A DNA stretch of 64,000 nucleotides from Polyangiaceae bacterium (GCA_025937835.1 JAICQO010000020.1:1-64000), one strand, 5' to 3'. Positions 11,460-21,853 are shown, counted from the stretch's first letter. The notes: generated by a model not told the origin, from the sequence alone. Numbers and translations are program-made.

Positions 11460-12740
11460 CTATTCGAAATAGAACACGCTGCTCTCGTTGGCGGCGCCAC
11501 CGCCCTGCCTCGTCGCGCCGCCCAGTAGGTAGACCCGGTCGTCGATCACGGCTGCGCCGTAGCCGTGGCGCGGAACTGCCATCGTTCCGAGCAGCTCCCA
11601 AGAATCGGTCACGGGATCGTAAGCGTCGATTTGCGGGAACACGCCGCTCGGAGCGTCATCGTTGCCCTCGCCGCCGAAGATCAACAGGCGTCCAGCGAGC
11701 ACGGCTCCGGCGACGCCGCCGCGGGCCGGGTCGATCGGCGCCTTTTCGCTCCAGCTCCCGGCTTCCGGATCGTACGCGTAGGTCTTGGGCTCGACGCCCG
11801 CGATGCCGTCCACGCGGCCGCCGGCCACGTAGATGGTGCCTCGGATCGCACCCGCGGCGCAGTGCTCGCGCCGCTCCGGGAACTTCGGCAGTGTCTCCCA
11901 AGAATCCGCCGCGGCGTCGTAGCGCGTGACCGTATCGCGGCTCATGCCCATGTGCGCGCCGCCAATCACGTACAGATAATTGCCGTCGACTGCGACGCAC
12001 GACGCGGCGCGTTCAGTGCCCGACGGCATCGGCTCGACCTCCGTCCACGAGTCCGCTTTCGCGTCGTAAGCGAAGGTTTGCGTGGTCGCACCGCTCATGC
12101 CGGTGATGTAGAAGCCCGCGACGTAGATCTTCCCGTTCACCGTCCCCGCATTGCCGTGATTCAGGGGCGCCGGAAACTTCGCGACCTGGCGCCAGCGGTC
12201 GGTGCTCGGATCATAGGCCTGGACCTGATCGGTGATCTGGTTCGCTGCATAGCCGCCGATCACGTAGCCTTCGCCGTCCAGCGCTGCGACGGAGTGCTCC
12301 TGGAGGATCTGAGCCAGCTCGGACAGCGCTTTTTCGGCGGGCTTGCCCGTGACGGCCGGCGCGCCGCCATTCGAGCCTCCCGAGCCGCCTTCCGCCGAAG
12401 ACCCAGCCGTCGAGCCGCCCCCGCCTTCGGCTTTGCCACCGCTGCCAACGCCTCCGCCGGTCGTGCCACCCGCTGGAGCCACGCCGCCGGACGCGCTGCT
12501 TCCCGCGACGGGGCTGTTCGGGCTACCACCCTTGCTGTTGGCGCCGCCTGTCGGCCCGTTGCCGCCCGTCGTCGACGAGGGCGCACCGCCGGAGCTCGTG
12601 CCACCGATGGGTGCGCCGCCGCCGTTCGTGTTCAGCGTTCCCGCGGAGCCGCCGCTACCGGAGTCGGAGCCCTTCTCCGAACAAGCGGGCAACGCCAGCA
12701 ACCAGGCGAAGATCGAGCCCCACGGGCCGCGCGTCGTCAC
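11460..12740 (-). CDS. Kelch-repeat lipoprotein
   Basis: Repeated YDPxTDRW..A.FPAPLNHGNAGTVNGKIYVAGG blocks after a Gly/Ser-rich linker; lipobox LALPACSE. Confidence 0.88.
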   Translation of the reverse strand: MTTRGPWGSIFAWLLALPACSEKGSDSGSGGSAGTLNTNGGGAPIGGTSSGGAPSSTTGGNGPTGGANSKGGSPNSPVAGSSASGGVAPAGGTTGGGVGSGGKAEGGGGSTAGSSAEGGSGGSNGGAPAVTGKPAEKALSELAQILQEHSVAALDGEGYVIGGYAANQITDQVQAYDPSTDRWRQVAKFPAPLNHGNAGTVNGKIYVAGFYITGMSGATTQTFAYDAKADSWTEVEPMPSGTERAASCVAVDGNYLYVIGGAHMGMSRDTVTRYDAAADSWETLPKFPERREHCAAGAIRGTIYVAGGRVDGIAGVEPKTYAYDPEAGSWSEKAPIDPARGGVAGAVLAGRLLIFGGEGNDDAPSGVFPQIDAYDPVTDSWELLGTMAVPRHGYGAAVIDDRVYLLGGATRQGGGAANESSVFYFE

Positions 12741-12854
12741 ACAGCGACGCTAGCACCGCCGCCGGCGACGTCAGCGCGGATCTGCCAGCTTGAAATGCTC
12801 AGTCCGATTCGATCCGACATCGGTGTCTTGTTGGCCGCGCTCGGTTAGCATTGG

Positions 12855-14216
12855 GTGGCGGACATGCCCCGAGTCGCGCGGAAGATCTTGCTGTGCCTGC
12901 TGCTGGCGGCCGCGAAAGCACAGGCGAACGGCCGCTTTCCCGAGACCAATCAGCTCGTGGTCGAGCCCGGCAATCCCGATCACGCCGTGGTGCGCGCCAC
13001 GTTCGGGCTGCTCGTGACGCGCGATCACGGAGCGAGCTGGCACCTGGTCTGCGAAGACGCCTTCGGGCCACAAAATACCGATCCTCCTCTGACGCTGCTA
13101 CCCGGCGGAGTGATGGTGCTCGGTCTCGAAGACGGCGTCTCCCGGAGCGACGCGCTCGGCTGCAGCTTCGCGCGCGCGAACGGCTTCGGCTTGGACCAAC
13201 GGGTCAGAGACGTGACGGCCTCCGTTGCAGAGCCGGGGACTGCGTGGGTGCTCACGGTCGACGACGCGGCTTCGAGTCTCTGGCTCTCGAGCGACGCCGC
13301 CGATTCGTTCAGCCAGGTGGCCACCTTCGCGGGTGTTTCCGCGGTGACCCTGGACGTCGCGCCGACCAACCCGGACGTGATTTACGTGAGCGGCGTCGAG
13401 CGCGACCAAGGCGTGCTCTTACGTTCGCGCGATCGCGGGGCGGCGTTCGAGCCCTTTCCGATCCCCGGCGCGAGCGGCTCCAAGGTGCCGTACATCGCCG
13501 CGATCGATCCCACCGACGAAAACACCGTTTATGTCCGGACCTACGGCATTCCGGGAGCGCTGCTCCAGACGCGAGACGGCGGGGAGTCGTTCTCGAAGAA
13601 TCCGTTCGAGATGCGGACTCCGGTGCAAGGCTTCGCGCTCTCCGGTGACGGCTCGATCCTCGTCGCCAGTAACCCCTTCGACGGCACGTTTCGGGCCGAT
13701 CGCGAGCGCTTCGAGTTCGAACGAGTGCGCTGCGGGGGCGCTTCCTGTCTCGGCTTCGCGGGCGAAGATTTGCTCGGCTGCGGGAGCGAGTCGCTCGACG
13801 GCTTCGTGATCGGCATCTCTCGCGATCAGGGTGTGACCTTCTCACGGCTGCTCGCGCAGAGCTGTATCCCGGGCCCCGTCGGATGCCCGGAAGCGAGCGG
13901 CGTCGCGAGCGAATGCGCCAACACCTGGCCGGACCTGCGAGCGCGGCTCGGCGCCGAGCGCTGTGAACCCGTCGACGTCGCGCCGAGTTCTGCTTGTTCT
14001 GCGGCGAGCGGCGCGGGTGGCGGCGGATCCGCTCCCGAGATCGCGGGCGCGGGTGGAGGAAAAGAAGCTCCACGACCCGCAGCGGACGAGAGCTCCGATG
14101 CAGGCTGCGGTTGCCGCGCGGTCGCGCCTGGCGGCCGCTCGGGGCTCTCGGCGTTCCTGCTTTCGTTGCTGCTCGCGCGCTTGGCTCGTCAGCGCGCCCG
14201 CGCGCCTCGAAACTGA
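12855..14216 (+). CDS. BNR/sialidase-like beta-propeller protein with MYXO-CTERM-type tail
   Basis: BNR-like repeats (LVTRDHGASWHLV, SRDRGAAFEPF, TRDGGESFSK); C-terminal DAGCGCRAV...GLSAFLLSLLLARLARQRARAPRN. Confidence 0.8.
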   Translation: MADMPRVARKILLCLLLAAAKAQANGRFPETNQLVVEPGNPDHAVVRATFGLLVTRDHGASWHLVCEDAFGPQNTDPPLTLLPGGVMVLGLEDGVSRSDALGCSFARANGFGLDQRVRDVTASVAEPGTAWVLTVDDAASSLWLSSDAADSFSQVATFAGVSAVTLDVAPTNPDVIYVSGVERDQGVLLRSRDRGAAFEPFPIPGASGSKVPYIAAIDPTDENTVYVRTYGIPGALLQTRDGGESFSKNPFEMRTPVQGFALSGDGSILVASNPFDGTFRADRERFEFERVRCGGASCLGFAGEDLLGCGSESLDGFVIGISRDQGVTFSRLLAQSCIPGPVGCPEASGVASECANTWPDLRARLGAERCEPVDVAPSSACSAASGAGGGGSAPEIAGAGGGKEAPRPAADESSDAGCGCRAVAPGGRSGLSAFLLSLLLARLARQRARAPRN

Positions 14217-14950
14217 ACCCACCCGAGCGCCGCCGCCACGAACGCCCAGCCGATGCTGGCGTGACCGAGCAGGAGATGCCCCCGATGAGCGCTCGCGCAG
14301 TGGTATTCGAGCACGCTCGCCGCGACCAGGCCGAGCGCGCCGCCGAGCAGCGCAGCGTCGCTCGGGCCCAGGCGATCTCGCCGCTCGAGCAGCACGAACA
14401 GGCCGAGCAGCGGCAGCGAAAATGCGCCCCCGTACAGGAAGCACAACCCTGGAGAAGCCAGCTCCCCCGTGTCGGTGGCAGTGACGGCCCAGAGCAGCGC
14501 CGGCAGCCCTGCCGCTACGGCCAGCGTGCCGAGCTTCTGAAAACCCGGCGTGGCCCGCGCAGAGGCGAATGACACGGCGCAAGCCAATACGAATGCAGCG
14601 GCGAACGGCGCCACCCAGTCGCCGCGCCCCGGGCTCGGGCGAAGCCAGACCTGAAGTACGGGCAGCAGCGCAGCCCCGGCGCACGCGAGCAGCACGCGCT
14701 GCCACGTCGGCAACGAGCGCAGGGTCGCGCGCAGACCGCGCTCCTCGGCGATGTCCGCGGCGACCTGCGCCTCGAACGCCGGATCGAGCGAAAAGGCGGG
14801 CTCCCGCACCGAGAGCAACCTCCCGACCGCCGGCGTAGCCAAAAGCTCGCGGCATGCCGCACATTCGGCGACGTGTCGGTCGACGTCGGCACCGGCGGGG
14901 CGTTCACCGCGGCGAAAGGCGTCTCGAAGCTCGGCGCAGGACACGATCAT
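14189..14950 (-). CDS. Anti-sigma factor: ZAS-type zinc finger plus multi-pass (NrsF/DUF1109-like) membrane domain
   Basis: HVAECAACRELL zinc-finger motif and several TM helices; 4-bp overlap with the upstream sigma gene. Confidence 0.75.
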   Translation of the reverse strand: MIVSCAELRDAFRRGERPAGADVDRHVAECAACRELLATPAVGRLLSVREPAFSLDPAFEAQVAADIAEERGLRATLRSLPTWQRVLLACAGAALLPVLQVWLRPSPGRGDWVAPFAAAFVLACAVSFASARATPGFQKLGTLAVAAGLPALLWAVTATDTGELASPGLCFLYGGAFSLPLLGLFVLLERRDRLGPSDAALLGGALGLVAASVLEYHCASAHRGHLLLGHASIGWAFVAAALGWVQFRGARAR

Positions 14951-15510
14951 GGTTCTATGCCGCTCTCCGGCGCGAGGTTACCGAGGCCGAGACCCGTCAG
15001 CGCCTCTTTGAGCCGGACGTACCCCCGATGAGCGCGAACTTTCGCGGCGGTGGTGGAGATCCCGAGCGCTTGCCCGACTTCCTGGAACGACAGCTCGTCG
15101 AACCAATGCAACTCGATCACCTCGCGTTGTTGCCGGGGAAGGCTCGAGAGCACGCGTCGGAGCGCCCGTGCGCGATCCTCCCGCTCGGGATCCACCGCGT
15201 CCACCCCCGGCTCGGGGCTCTGGTCGAGCGGTTGAGTCGGCCGTCGCTTGCGCCCGCGCAGGTACTCCCGCTTCAAATTGAGGGCGATCGTGTAGACCCA
15301 GGGCTTGAGTCGCCGGCTCAAGTCGAAGTCGTTGCGGGCACGGTGGATCTGCAAAAACGTTTGCTGCACCAGGTCTTGAGCCTCCGATTGCGAAGACAGC
15401 TCGCGCCGCATCAGGCGCAGCAGAGCGGATGCATAGCGGCGAAACAGCTCGTGAAACGCCGACGCGTCGCCTCGGACATACGCCAGCATCAACTCTTCGT
15501 CGCTCTGCAT
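14947..15510 (-). CDS. ECF RNA polymerase sigma factor
   Basis: AQDLVQQTFLQIHRAR...WVYTIALNLKREYLRGRKRR region 2 and LPRQQREVIELHWFDELSFQEVGQALGIS region 4. Confidence 0.93.
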   Translation of the reverse strand: MQSDEELMLAYVRGDASAFHELFRRYASALLRLMRRELSSQSEAQDLVQQTFLQIHRARNDFDLSRRLKPWVYTIALNLKREYLRGRKRRPTQPLDQSPEPGVDAVDPEREDRARALRRVLSSLPRQQREVIELHWFDELSFQEVGQALGISTTAAKVRAHRGYVRLKEALTGLGLGNLAPESGIEP

Positions 15511-15614
15511 TACGCAATCACTCGATTGCCGCCTCGCGTCGGTATTACCCGGAACGCGGCAGCATTGCGAGCACGAGTTTCACGACCACGGCAGTTTGGA
15601 CTAGGCTCTCGGCC

Positions 15615-18074
15615 GTGGATGGCAACGTCCGAGACAGGGCCGTGGCCTTGCTCCAAGCGCTCCCGGCCGATGCCGGAGTCGAGCAGGTGTCGGGAGCGGT
15701 ACGCGCGCTCGCCCAGGCCGAACCGAGCGAGCGGGATCGGGCAGCGAGCGAGAGCGAGCGCCACGAAAGCGAGCCGCGTTTCCGGCTGATCTTCGAGAGC
15801 TCGGCGCTCGGAATCGCGCTGGTGGACGTGGCCGGGCACCTGGTCCGCGCCAACCGCGCGCTCGGGACCATGCTGCGCTGCGAAGCCTCCGAGCTTACCG
15901 GCAAGAGCTTCGCCGAGATCACCCACCCCGACGACATCGCACTCGACTACGAGCTCTACCTCGAGCTCTTGCAGGGAAAACGCACGCACTACCAGATCGA
16001 GAAGCGCTACCGACGCAAGGACGGCACGATCGCCTGGGGAAGACTCACGGCGTCGCTCGTGCAGGGTGAACGAGGCACGGGTGTGTTCGGCATCGGCCTG
16101 GTCGAGGACATCACCGAGATCCGCGCGGCACGCGAAGAGCAGAACCGGCTGGTGCTCGCGCTGAACGATCGGGTGCGCGAGCTCACCGCGCTGCACCGCA
16201 CGGCGCGCCTGCTCCAGGACGATGCCCTGCCCGCGTCGATCCTGTTCACGCGCGTGGCGTCGCTCTTGCCGCAAGCCTTCGAGGATCCGGAGCACACCGC
16301 CGCGCGGATCCGCTACGGCAATCTCAGCACCACCACCCCGGGCTACCGTGAATCGCAGGCGAGGCTCGGCTCGAGCTTCCGGACCATCGACGACGAGCAG
16401 GGCTCGATCGAGGTGGAGTTCCACGGCCCGCTGCGCGACGGTGCCGCTGCCTTCCGCGCCGAGGAGCGCACGCTGCTGGACTCGCTCGCCGAGATGTTGC
16501 GAGCGACGCTCGACCGGCGCCTCGCCGATCAGGCCCGGCGCCGCAGCGACGAGCGGCTGAACCTGGCCCTCTCGGCGACCGGCCTCGGCTTGTGGGAATG
16601 GGACCTGGCGACGGACCGCATGATCTGGTCGGAGCAGATGGAGCGCCTCGCAGGGCTCGAGCCCGGAACGTTTCCCGGCACCTTCGGCGCGTTCACGAGC
16701 CTCACCCACCCGGACGATCGCGCGGTCGTGCAAGCGATGCTCACCGCTGCGATCCACGACGCGAGCCGCGCGGATCGCTGCGAGGCTGAGTTCCGCTTCG
16801 CGACGCTCGGCCAGGGCGAGCGCTGGGTGGCCGCGAAGGGCCGCGTGCTGCGAGACGACGAGGGGCGACCGCTCCGGCTGATCGGCGTCGGGCTCGACAT
16901 CACGAGCCGCCGCACTCTGGAAGACCAGCTGCACCAGGCCCAGAAGATGGAGGCCATCGGCAGGCTCGCGGGCGGCGTCGCCCACGACTTCAACAACCTT
17001 TTGACGGTGATCGCCGGTAACTGCGAGCTCTTGCTGACCGACCTCTCCGAGGACGAGGGCTCGTGCCAGCTCATCACCGAGGTGCGCGAAGCGGCCGAGC
17101 GCGCGGGTGCCCTCACCCGACAGCTCTTGGCGTTCAGCCGTAAAAACGTCGTGCAACCGACGGTCATCGACCTGCGTCACGCGCTCTCGCAGCTCGAGGG
17201 CATGCTGCGCCGCCTGATCGGAGAGAACATCGAGCTCGACACGCGCGTCGCGGCCGACGCCGGGCACGTCCGCGCCGACGCGAGCCAGCTCGAGCAGGTG
17301 CTGTTGAACTTGGTCGTGAACGCGCGCGACGCCATGCCGAACGGCGGCAAGCTCACGATCGAGGTCGAAAACGTCACGCTGGACGAGGCCGCGGCAAAAA
17401 AGGCGACCGGGGCGCGCGCCGGAGAGTACGCCGTGCTGACCGTCACGGATACCGGCAGCGGGATGGACTTGGCCACACAAGCCCGGATTTTCGAGCCATT
17501 TTTTACGACCAAGGCGCTCGACAAGGGCACCGGCCTGGGCCTGTCGGTGGCCTTCGGGATCGTGCGCCAGAGCGACGGCCACATCACGGTCGAAAGCGAG
17601 CCGGGTCGCGGCTCGAGCTTCCGCGTCTACCTGCCGCGCGTGGACGAGACCGCGCGCGCCACGGCACCGCCGTCACCGCCGAAGGCGCTCCCGCGCGGAC
17701 GAGAGGCCGTGCTCGTGGTCGAAGACGAGGTGATGCTGCGCAAGATCGTGCGCACGGTGCTGCTGGCGCAAGGCTACCGCGTGTTCGACGCAGCGGGAGG
17801 CCGCGAAGCGCTGGCGCTGCTCGCTGCCACGGGAAGCATCGATCTGCTGGTGACCGACGTGGTGTTGCCGGGCATGTCGGGACGGGAAATCGTCGAGGCC
17901 GTACGAAAGCTACGGCCCGAGGTGGCCGTGCTGTTCATCTCCGGTTACGCCGACGACGCGCTGATCCAGGAAGGCGTGCGGAAGTCGGAGGTGAGCTTCC
18001 TGCAGAAGCCCTTTTCACCGTCCGTCCTCGCCCACAAAGTGCGAGAAGTGCTGGACGCACGCCGCGCTCGCTAA
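15615..18074 (+). CDS. Hybrid sensor histidine kinase (PAS-PAS-HisKA-HATPase-REC)
   Basis: PAS motifs, GGVAHDFNNLLTVI H-box, N/G boxes (NLVVNARDAMPNGG, GTGLGLSVAFGIV) and C-terminal REC (VLVVEDEVMLRKI...LLVTDVVLPGMSG). GTG start at 15615. Confidence 0.93.
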   Translation: MDGNVRDRAVALLQALPADAGVEQVSGAVRALAQAEPSERDRAASESERHESEPRFRLIFESSALGIALVDVAGHLVRANRALGTMLRCEASELTGKSFAEITHPDDIALDYELYLELLQGKRTHYQIEKRYRRKDGTIAWGRLTASLVQGERGTGVFGIGLVEDITEIRAAREEQNRLVLALNDRVRELTALHRTARLLQDDALPASILFTRVASLLPQAFEDPEHTAARIRYGNLSTTTPGYRESQARLGSSFRTIDDEQGSIEVEFHGPLRDGAAAFRAEERTLLDSLAEMLRATLDRRLADQARRRSDERLNLALSATGLGLWEWDLATDRMIWSEQMERLAGLEPGTFPGTFGAFTSLTHPDDRAVVQAMLTAAIHDASRADRCEAEFRFATLGQGERWVAAKGRVLRDDEGRPLRLIGVGLDITSRRTLEDQLHQAQKMEAIGRLAGGVAHDFNNLLTVIAGNCELLLTDLSEDEGSCQLITEVREAAERAGALTRQLLAFSRKNVVQPTVIDLRHALSQLEGMLRRLIGENIELDTRVAADAGHVRADASQLEQVLLNLVVNARDAMPNGGKLTIEVENVTLDEAAAKKATGARAGEYAVLTVTDTGSGMDLATQARIFEPFFTTKALDKGTGLGLSVAFGIVRQSDGHITVESEPGRGSSFRVYLPRVDETARATAPPSPPKALPRGREAVLVVEDEVMLRKIVRTVLLAQGYRVFDAAGGREALALLAATGSIDLLVTDVVLPGMSGREIVEAVRKLRPEVAVLFISGYADDALIQEGVRKSEVSFLQKPFSPSVLAHKVREVLDARRAR

Positions 18075-18092
18075 CCCGAGTTGGGGGTTCGG

Positions 18093-18878
18093 CTACGGAC
18101 AGACGAACGCGATGTCGTCGACCTCGAAGTCGAAGGTCTGGCGCCCCGCGACCTGGAACCGAACGCCGAAAATCGTCTCCGAAAGTTCTCCGTAGAGGAC
18201 CTCCGACCAGCCCACCTGTTCGAGCTCCGACCAGCCGAACTGGTAGTAGGTCCAGTCTTCCTGGAGCTCGAGATCAGCGCCGAAATAGTCGTCGCACTGC
18301 CGCTCCACCTCGCAGCCGCCGTGATCGTCGCAGGTAGCCTCGAGGTTGCACACGTCGCCGAACGGCGAAGTGTTGACGTCGGTCACGTCGAAGCGCAGCT
18401 GGGGAGTCGCATCGGGAGCGCGCCTCGCCCAGAAGGAGATCCCGGCGTACGGCGACGCATCGTACGGCTTCTGCGCGTTGAGCTCGAACCCCACGCCGGC
18501 GCCCCAGCGCTCGAAGCCGTGCCCGTTCGAGCCGATGCCGTAATTGCTGTCTTCACGCGGCGGGTCGAGCTCGATCATCGGGAAGCGCTGCACGTTGGTC
18601 GGCGGCGTCTGCTCGCCTCCCGGCGTGAGATCGTTGAAAGCGAACCAGTTACCCGAGCGCTCGCCGTACTCGAGGATCGCCGGGTGCCGGTCCTCCATGT
18701 CGTCGATCATCTCGAGCTCGGCGCCGCCGGCGCACAAATGCCGATCGGCGGAGGGCGGCCGCTCGGGCGCGGGTTCACCGCCCAGGCTCTGATCCTGGCC
18801 GCAGCCCGAGAGCGCTGCGGCGAACGAGCCGAGCGCGCAGACGAGGCGAAGGCGCTGCGTGGGCTCAGGGCCGCGCAT
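18093..18878 (-). CDS. Hypothetical lipoprotein with carbohydrate-binding (CBM11/CIA30-like) fold
   Basis: FAAALSGCGQDQ lipobox; MIDDMED...YAGISFWARRAPD...FDFEVDDIAFVCP jelly-roll-like pattern. Confidence 0.65.
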   Translation of the reverse strand: MRGPEPTQRLRLVCALGSFAAALSGCGQDQSLGGEPAPERPPSADRHLCAGGAELEMIDDMEDRHPAILEYGERSGNWFAFNDLTPGGEQTPPTNVQRFPMIELDPPREDSNYGIGSNGHGFERWGAGVGFELNAQKPYDASPYAGISFWARRAPDATPQLRFDVTDVNTSPFGDVCNLEATCDDHGGCEVERQCDDYFGADLELQEDWTYYQFGWSELEQVGWSEVLYGELSETIFGVRFQVAGRQTFDFEVDDIAFVCP

Positions 18879-19788
18879 CGGCAGGCCGGACCAGTGCTTC
18901 GAGCGACGCCGCCTTGCGGCTGCCCGGGTGCTTGGCGATGAAGTCCCGCGCCAGGGCGCGCGCGGCGCCGGTGCGGCCTGCGCGCTCGAGCGCCTGGATC
19001 TCGAGGAATTGCGCCTCGGGCGCCAGCACGCCGCTGCGCTTCTCGCCCGCGTACTCCTCGAGCACGGAGAGCGAGCCGAGCGCGTCCCCGGCCGTGAGCG
19101 CGGAGCGCGCGCGGTCGAGCAACGCCACCTCCACCGCGAGCGTGGCGCTCTTCGCGGCAGGCGCGGGCGCGGGCGCGGAAACCGCTACCGCGGGAGCAGC
19201 CTTTTGCGGCGCGACGCGCTGGGTGCGCCTGGGCGGCGCCGCCGCGACGGACGGCTCGTTCAGGAGCGCGAACTGCGCCGTCACCCCCGCGGGCTCGGGC
19301 CCCGGCTCCGAAACGACGGCCGGGGGCTCGGCGTTTTCGAGCGGCTTCAGCCGAGGCGCCCGCTCGGGCGCGCGCGGTGCTGCGGGAGCGGCCGGAACGG
19401 CGTGCACGTTGTCGTGGCCGCGGCTGCTCGGCAGCCCGACGCTCGTGTAGTAGCCGCCCATCACCGCCACGCCGGCGAGCATGCCGATCGCGGCCTGCTT
19501 GGCGAGCACGACGAAGGTGACCCCCGCGGCTTGAGGCAGCGCGGCCGGCGCACCGAGGGCGGCGGCCGCCTGCGCGGTGCCCAATGCGCTCGCCGAGCCC
19601 GCCGCGCTCGCAGACGCAGCCCCCGCCGCGACGCCGATGGCACCACCACCCACCAGTGCACCGACTCCCAGCGCCGCTGCCGCTTTCGACAGCGAGCGGG
19701 CCTCGGGCGCGTCGTCGTTCGCGGAGCGCAGCAACGCGACCGCGAAATCATCCGACTGGGCGTCGATCAGACGCCGGAGCTCCGTCAC
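18865..19788 (-). CDS. Membrane protein with TPR-like C-terminus, possible ECF-linked regulator
   Basis: Central hydrophobic Ala/Gly segments, C-terminal helical repeat; 4-bp overlap with the upstream ECF sigma gene. Confidence 0.6.
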   Translation of the reverse strand: MTELRRLIDAQSDDFAVALLRSANDDAPEARSLSKAAAALGVGALVGGGAIGVAAGAASASAAGSASALGTAQAAAALGAPAALPQAAGVTFVVLAKQAAIGMLAGVAVMGGYYTSVGLPSSRGHDNVHAVPAAPAAPRAPERAPRLKPLENAEPPAVVSEPGPEPAGVTAQFALLNEPSVAAAPPRRTQRVAPQKAAPAVAVSAPAPAPAAKSATLAVEVALLDRARSALTAGDALGSLSVLEEYAGEKRSGVLAPEAQFLEIQALERAGRTGAARALARDFIAKHPGSRKAASLEALVRPADARP

Positions 19789-20471
19789 GGCGAGCCTCCT
19801 TCGAACACTCCGCGAGCTTTCAGGCGCTTGCTGGCGGCGAGAAACAGCTCGCGCGCGCGACGCAGGCGCGACGAGACGGTCCCCACCTTGGTGTCGGTGA
19901 GCTCCGCGATCTCGGGAACGCTCAGACCCTCGAGCTCGAAAAGCACGAAGGCGGTGCGGATGTCCGGAGGAAACCGCTCCAGGACTTCGTCGAGCACCTC
20001 GCGCAGCCGCTTCTGCTCGATCAGGCGATCGGCGCTCGGGACCGGGTCCGTCTGATCGTCGAGCACGCGATCGTCCAGCACCTCACGCCGTGCGCGGTGC
20101 GCGCGCCGGAAATTGGCGGCTACACGCAGGGACGCGCTCAGCAGGTAATTCCGCTCGCGCCCCTCCTCGATGAACTCGAGCTTGCGAGACAGCACGATGA
20201 ACACCTCTTGGGCCGCGTCGTCCACGCGGTCGGCGTCGATGCCGACACGGCGCAGGGTGCGCCAGACGGTGCCGTAGTGCTTCTTCAGCAGCTCGGCGAG
20301 CAGCGCGTCGCGCGCGGCGACGGACAAGGTGCGCACCGACACGGGCGCCTCGAGCGGGGACGGCGAGGCTGCGACGCCCGAGTCCCGATCCCCCTCGGTC
20401 AGCCGCGGGGCCGCCTCGCTTGCCGGCACTTGGCTCGGCAGGCAGGCACCGACGGGCATCGAGAGCGTCAC
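19785..20471 (-). CDS. ECF RNA polymerase sigma factor
   Basis: DDAAQEVFIVLSRKL...NYLLSASLRVAANFRRAHRARRE and FPPDIRTAFVLFELEGLSVPEIAELTDTKVGTVSSRLRRARE. Confidence 0.88.
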   Translation of the reverse strand: MTLSMPVGACLPSQVPASEAAPRLTEGDRDSGVAASPSPLEAPVSVRTLSVAARDALLAELLKKHYGTVWRTLRRVGIDADRVDDAAQEVFIVLSRKLEFIEEGRERNYLLSASLRVAANFRRAHRARREVLDDRVLDDQTDPVPSADRLIEQKRLREVLDEVLERFPPDIRTAFVLFELEGLSVPEIAELTDTKVGTVSSRLRRARELFLAASKRLKARGVFEGGSP

Positions 20472-20504
20472 GAAAGCCAGTATGTGATGCGATCCCCCGC
20501 CCGA

Positions 20505-21608
20505 TCAGAAAAAAAGCAGGCCGAGGCCGACCCCACCGGAGAATCCGGCCACGGGCACCTCGTGCAGCTCGGTGTCGGGCTCGAACAGAAAGCGATCCCG
20601 GCGAAACGGCAGCAAAATGCCGGCTTCGACCCCGAGGGCGAGCGGGCCAAACACGCGAAGCTCGCCCGAAAATTCGACTCCCGCCGCCGTCCAGAACACC
20701 GATTTCTCGTCGCTGGGCTCGATCTGGGACCCGGCTCCGTGCAGGCGTCCGGCATCGAGATATGCGCATGGCCGAATATTCCAGGTGCGATCGAATCCAA
20801 AGCGCACCGGGCACCCCTGAAGGCGCGCCGTGATCCAGTCGAACTCCGCGAGGCCGCGCTCCGCGTCGATCTCGCCGCTCTGGGAAAAGATCCCCGACAG
20901 CCGCAGACGCGGCGACCACAGCGACGGACCCGTCACGGCGAGCTCTGCGTGTGCGCCGAGGCCGAGCGTCGCGCCCGGCATGACCGCGGTCTGAACCGTG
21001 ACGCGCTGCCCGACGCCGAAGCCGAGCCCGGGCTTCGCGTTCGCTGGCGCGGCAGAGCTCGGCTCGGCTCGCTCCTGCTCCTGCTTCTGCTTCGGCGGCT
21101 CGCGCCTCGGAATCACTCGTTTGGGTGATTCGCGCCTCGGCCGCGGTGGGGGCGATGACTGCGGCTCTCTGCGGTTGCGCATGCGCCGAGCAAGCGGGAT
21201 CTCGCGATCGGGCCGCGCCAGCGGATCGACGGTGAGCGCGGCGATCAGTGCCATCGCCGACAAGACCTCCTCGCAATCCCCCCCCGGCACCTCACGCACG
21301 GAGACGAGGCCGTCGTTCTCGCGCAGCGTGAGCCGTCCCTCGATGCCCTCTGCAGAGGGGGCGAGCTCGACGCTCAGCACGAGCGCGGCCTCGCCCGAGT
21401 CGGCGAGCCGGAGGCGATCCGTGCGCTTCAGCACTTCGTCCTCGAACGCGGCGGCGCTACCGCAACCCGCCGCAGTGGAGAACGTGACCCGGAACGGCTG
21501 CGGTTCTGCCGCGGCCGGTTCGGCGAACGCCAGGCTGACCAGGCCCGCGCCACCCAGCACCAAGAGCGCCTGGTGGATTCGAAGCAGGGCGGGTCGAACT
21601 GCGATCAT
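20505..21608 (-). CDS. Hypothetical secreted/outer-membrane protein
   Basis: In-frame Met at 21608 (MIAVRPALLRIHQALLVLGGAGLVSLAFAEPAAAEPQ signal peptide); beta-rich C-terminus ending in F. Confidence 0.6.
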   Translation of the reverse strand: MIAVRPALLRIHQALLVLGGAGLVSLAFAEPAAAEPQPFRVTFSTAAGCGSAAAFEDEVLKRTDRLRLADSGEAALVLSVELAPSAEGIEGRLTLRENDGLVSVREVPGGDCEEVLSAMALIAALTVDPLARPDREIPLARRMRNRREPQSSPPPRPRRESPKRVIPRREPPKQKQEQERAEPSSAAPANAKPGLGFGVGQRVTVQTAVMPGATLGLGAHAELAVTGPSLWSPRLRLSGIFSQSGEIDAERGLAEFDWITARLQGCPVRFGFDRTWNIRPCAYLDAGRLHGAGSQIEPSDEKSVFWTAAGVEFSGELRVFGPLALGVEAGILLPFRRDRFLFEPDTELHEVPVAGFSGGVGLGLLFF

Positions 21609-21853
21609 CGAGAGGCTACGGGCTGGCCAGAAGCGCCGAACATGCCAGAGATCGCGTATTCTCGGCCAGCTCTTCGGGGGGGCCGGCTCGGGGCGCCTGC
21701 CCACGAAGGCACCGGACAGGACTCCGGGGAGCTGGACAAACGCCCGTGTGCTGCCCACTTACGCACACTTCCTGGCGCGACTTTGCGAGTACTCGACTTC
21801 ACCGACCGTGACGCGTGCGCTACCCTACGCGAGGACGGTTGAAAGGCGGCCCG

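Noticed and set aside
15510-17582. 690-aa - strand ORF inside the hybrid kinase
   Set aside because: Antisense shadow; + strand carries intact PAS, HisKA, HATPase and REC motifs.
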